In this document: positions 60,672 to 64,000 of the stretch, piece by piece | Layout of the letters: each line of letters opens with the position of its first letter | How positions within the stretch are numbered: the first letter of the stretch is position 1 | Assembly (NCBI RefSeq): GCF_024679095.1 | Contig: NC_066577.1 | Location: 4,454,001-4,518,000 of the forward strand | Source of the DNA: Eriocheir sinensis | Lineage: Eukaryota; Arthropoda; Malacostraca; Decapoda; Varunidae | Reading direction: 5' to 3' | Length of the DNA stretch: 64,000 nucleotides | Position numbers and translations under genes: made by a program | Notes under the pieces: generated by a model | Database searches by the model: none | What the model was told of the DNA's origin: nothing | What the model saw: only the letters and a program-made list of their open reading frames with translations

Positions 60672-61035
60672 CAATTACTATTCCTACATACATAAAATAG
60701 TGCAATATACTCTCATCATTCTCTTCTCGGTTTTCCTGATAAATGTAAAAAGAGAGAGAGAGAGACACCATGTCCGCATTCGCTAAAAGGGTTAACTTAA
60801 AAAGAGAAACCGAGAAAAATCACAATCATCTCCACCTCCTTCACCACCACCATCACCACCACATTCTCCTTATTCAGCCATCACCATAGTCTCAACACAC
60901 ACACACACACACACACAAATACACACTCGCTTGGTGGTGTGTGAGGGCTTAAAACAGACCCCACGCTTCATCCCTTGCTGTGTGTGAGGCGGGCGATGGA
61001 CTAGCCTAGCATACTAACCCTGGCCCTAGCCCCGT

Positions 61036-61306
61036 GTCCTCTTCCTCTTCTTTCTGCTGTGTCCTCTTCCTCTTCTTTCTGCTGTGTCCTCTTCCTCTTC
61101 TTTCTGCTGTGTCCTCTTCCTCTTCTTTCTGCTGTGTCCTCTTCCTCTTCTTTCTGCTGTGTCCTCTTCCTCTTCTTTCTGCTGTGTCCTCTTCCTCTTC
61201 TTTCTGCTGTGTCCTCTTCCTCTTCTTTCTGCTGTGTCCTCTTCCTCTTCTTTCTGCTGTGTCCTCTTCCTCTTCTTTCTGCTGTGTCCTCTTCCTCTTC
61301 TTTCTG
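61036..61306. repeat. 25-bp minisatellite, about 11 units
   Basis: Unit TGTCCTCTTCCTCTTCTTTC plus TGCTG, nearly perfect. Because 25 is not a multiple of three, all three plus frames read the same Leu/Ser/Phe repeat; no gene. 61430-61770 continues as a looser TTCACTTA/CACGTTACC repeat. Confidence 0.93.
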
Positions 61307-61789
61307 GTTTACACGCGCACTACTTCTTGCTCCTCTTTCTTTTCAGTTATGTTATTTGTATTATCATTTTTTTTTTTTTCCATGTTAGTCATTTCATGCA
61401 TCTCTTTTTTTTCCCTTCTTCACTGTAGACACTTTCACTGCAGTTTTCCCATCGGCACCTCACGTTACCTATATTCACTTAACCTTTCCACTTATTCACT
61501 TCACGTTACCTAACTATATTCACTTATTCTTTGCACTTATTCAATTCACGTTACCTACGTTCACTTAGCCTTACTACTTATTCACTTCCACGTTATCTAT
61601 ATTCACTAAGCCTTTCCACTTACTTCACGTTAGCCATTCACTTGTTCTTTCCATTTAATTACTCACTTTACATTATTTGTTCACTTGCTCTTTGCACTTT
61701 TTATTTATTCACTTCACTTCATCTATCACCTCTTCCATCGATCACTTTCACTGTTAACACTTATTTTCAAATAGCCTAATCGTCTAATT

Positions 61790-62963
61790 GGTAAAGGTAC
61801 TGTATAGCTCCGGCGCCTTAATTTGAGTCTATTTTCTTCCAAACCTTCACAAACCCCTTTGCATACATATAATACTGTAACGAAAGGAGTTGGGGGTGGC
61901 GCCCCTTGGAGCCTACTTTCGCTAAAAAAAAAAGGATCGGGGCCTTGAAGAGAACGGGAAGGGCTGAGGGAAATTAATTTTCTTGTAGCTGGTTTATTGG
62001 CTTCCCCACAATAGCCGACACGCCCAGACACACTCGCCGAGTCCCCACCTTCTCAGCGCCTTGCAGCTCCGTCAGGGGCGCCGAGTACCGTCCCCATCCG
62101 CTCGCGGGGCTCGCTGTGCTGGCGTCCTTGCGTTCCTCAGGGCGCTCAGTGTAATCCAATGGGCCCCGGGAACCGCAGAGCCGTGCGTGAAGAGGTCAGC
62201 TTACGCGGTGCGGTCAACTCAGAGGCACTGGGTGGACTGACTATGAGGCAGCCAAGCGGTGGAGACGTCAGCTTGGCCCTGGTTCGCTGAGGCCTACGTG
62301 GCGGGTCGGTGAGGAGGGTGAAGCATGGCGGTTCCTCCCCGTGAACCACCATTCCGGTGCGGGTTCGCTCGTGTCCGCGTAACAATACTTTAGTAAAAAG
62401 TGGCGGATTAATACCGCCACTTGTTTTAGGGTGCTTAGCGATGATGGTAGGTAGTAAAAAATCATATACATACCTACATGTTTTGGTGGCGCGCGGCGGC
62501 CGACATGGGAGGTGAGCAGTGTTGCCAACAATCCGGTTAGCTATGGAACGCTAGGTTAGCAATGGTACGCTTAGTTAGCGATTAGCCCAAGCATGTGAGA
62601 CCAGGTCCACCTTAACCTAATACCTCACCGTTGGGATGCGTGTTCTAAAAACAATAAATAACCACGCGTGGCGGACCTGGTTTCACATGCGTGGGCTAAT
62701 TTCTAACTAAGCGTACCACAGCTAACCTAGCGTACCATTGCTAACTGAATCGTTGGCAACGCTGCTCATCTCACAATGGCCGCCGCCATCACGAAAACAA
62801 GTGTATGTATATGCCTTTTTACCACCATCGATAACCACCTTAAAACAGGTGGCATTTGTCCGCCACTTCATAATAATGTATTATATGTATACAAAGGGTT
62901 TTGTGAAGGTTTGGAAGAAAATCTACCAATATTAACGCGCCGGAGTTATACTGAACCTTTACC
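61790..62963. mobile_element. Large palindromic DNA element with 8-bp duplication
   Basis: GTCTAATT at 61782-61789 is exactly repeated at 62964-62971. The ends are GGTAAAGGTACTGTATA and GTTATACTGAACCTTTACC, and arms pair from there to a centre near 62650. Inner arms contain GAGCAGTGTTGCCAAC and GTTGGCAACGCTGCTC. The left arm is interrupted by about 500 bp (61882-62383). No transposase. An 8-bp duplication suggests hAT or a similar superfamily. Confidence 0.82.
61882..62383. mobile_element. GC-rich insertion in the left arm of the palindrome
   Basis: GTAAC occurs at both edges (61877-61881 and 62379-62383), and the palindrome arms match again when this block is skipped. It contains a run of A and a GC-rich body with no domain. 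It may be a separate element with a 5-bp duplication. Confidence 0.55.
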
Positions 62964-62967
62964 GTCT

Positions 62968-62968
<1 letters not shown>

Positions 62969-63046
<78 letters not shown>
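62969..63046. repeat. (TC)n-(AC)n microsatellite
   Basis: CT repeats 62969-63009 followed by AC repeats 63010-63046. Confidence 0.93.
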
Positions 63047-63048
<2 letters not shown>

Positions 63049-63079
63049 CTAAACTTCCTTCCTTTTCCATAAGTTAATT

Positions 63080-63300
63080 AAAAAACATCCTCCCGCCGCC
63101 ATCCCAACCTGAGGCTCCCCGCCCCGCCACTCTTCCCCTCCCAACACTGCCTCTCCCCGCTCCCCGCCGCCACCCTCACCTCCTCCTCGCCTTCTCCACG
63201 CTTCAGTCCTTCAAGCCTCGCCTTCACCAGCACCATGACCTCCGCGGCGCAACACAAACACCAAAAATTAAAACTGCGCGGCGCCGGTTCTCCCGCATGG
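63080..63300. promoter_or_regulatory. GC-rich block, possible promoter/5' region
   Basis: CCGCC-rich, CpG-containing sequence. Its part 63177-63290 is the inverted copy of 63892-64000. A minus-strand ORF (63353-63078) covers it but has no recognised domain. A promoter or first exon is possible, as is a duplicated fragment. Confidence 0.35.
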
Positions 63301-64000
63301 CCGCTCCGCCTTGGGGTGACTGTCGCTTGAACACTGAGGGAAACGATCGTCAAGCAGCGAACTTATCATCTTTTTAGTGTTGTTTTATATATTATTTTAT
63401 TTACTTATACGTAAAATTTAACTCTTGAGGGAACCTTCACTCCGGTGTGGTGCATGGCGGTGTTGTGAGAAATAGCTCCTCGCAGAAATGAGTCGCTCCG
63501 CTGTCCAGCACGCATGCGCACTGAGAAACTCGGAGCAGGAAAACACATTGATATGCCTGGTGTTGTTCTAGTTTGTGATCTTTATGGTGGTTGACATTGC
63601 CGCCAGAAAACAACACACCAGACCAATGCACCAAACAAGCCATAACTGAGTGACCATCAACGTGGGGTAATTCATTCTATGGAATCTTCACTATTCGTTT
63701 GTTATAAGGCCTTCTCTTGATTAAAAGTGTTGCTATGATGTTTGTGCTGTGTATTGGAGCTGATAAAAGACAAGTAAACGATGGCGGTGAGGGGAATTTA
63801 GAAAAAGTAAGCAAGTTGAACCTCTCTCTGCGAGCTATTTTGCGGCTGCGAGTTGACTCCTACAACATCGTCGCCTCTGCCGTGGTTGCTGATGGCGGCG
63901 CGGCGCAGTTTCTATAATTGGTGTTTGTGTTGCGCCGCGGAGGTGATGGTGCTGGTGAAGGCGAAGCTTGAAGGACTGTAGCGAGGAGAAGGCGAGGAGG
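63177..64000. repeat. Inverted repeat running off the window
   Basis: 63177-63290 (GGCGCAACACAAACACC inside) pairs with 63892-64000 (GGTGTTTGTGTTGCGCC inside) at roughly 90% by eye, with about 600 bp between. The right arm reaches the window edge. The short ORF at 63717-63917 lies in the spacer and is not recognised. Confidence 0.75.

Noticed and set aside
61034..61513. Hydrophobic 110-160-codon ORFs that could be read as membrane proteins
   Set aside because: The 25-bp minisatellite gives the same peptide in all three frames.

Overview
This window looks like an intergenic, repeat-saturated stretch of an animal nuclear genome. The best guess is a decapod crustacean or a related arthropod. 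The reasons are spliced host genes with GT-AG introns, very long (TC)n, (TA)n, (CA)n and (TAG)n microsatellites, degenerate CCTAA-type repeats that recall the arthropod telomere motif, and a dense mix of CR1-like and Jockey-like LINEs, tRNA-derived SINEs, and hAT, piggyBac and long-inverted-repeat DNA elements. Species assignment is inference. Nothing here is prokaryotic: there are no operons, CRISPR arrays or rRNA.

Host genes are few. The last five coding exons of an ETS-domain transcription factor lie at 278-3440 (+), with introns full of microsatellite and CCTAA-like repeats. A C2H2 zinc-finger gene with an intronless body lies at 51353-53056 (+). The far right end (63.1-64.0 kb) is GC-rich and holds an inverted repeat that leaves the window.

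The rest is layered transposon sequence. From left to right: two CR1-like LINE copies between (TC)n tracts (4.0-7.0 kb); a broken nuclease-type transposon gene (7.5-9.1 kb); a CR1-like LINE tail (9.8-10.6 kb); a long-inverted-repeat element carrying a tRNA-Val-like SINE with a 12-bp target duplication (11.3-12.5 kb); a second SINE family with a 34-35-bp VNTR (12.5-13.3 kb); inverted LINE-derived arrays (16.9-18.2 kb); a 45-bp satellite apparently seeded by a LINE 3' end (19.1-19.9 kb); a LINE split by two 8-bp-duplicating DNA elements (21.8-27.1 kb); a nearly complete Jockey-like LINE on the minus strand (28.0-31.3 kb); a long CR1-like LINE carrying a TTAA-flanked element and a SINE (34.8-38.6 kb); and the most unusual locus, 39.3-44.3 kb. 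There a 4.4-kb element with 518-bp near-identical inverted repeats, encoding a zinc-binding plus XPG/PIN-like nuclease protein, sits inside a hAT-type element, which itself split a LINE ORF with an 8-bp duplication. Then come a piggyBac fossil (45.7-46.3 kb), LINE and SINE fragments (47.3-48.4 kb), the zinc-finger gene with a LINE starting about 40 bp past its stop codon, and palindromic non-autonomous elements (57.4 and 61.8-63.0 kb).

Two themes recur. The first is nesting: insertions can be ordered in time because target duplications and interrupted reading frames are still legible. The second is local tandem amplification inside mobile elements: both main SINE families, a LINE RT segment, a MITE and a LINE tail have each been expanded into small tandem arrays. 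All boundaries and identities were read by eye.
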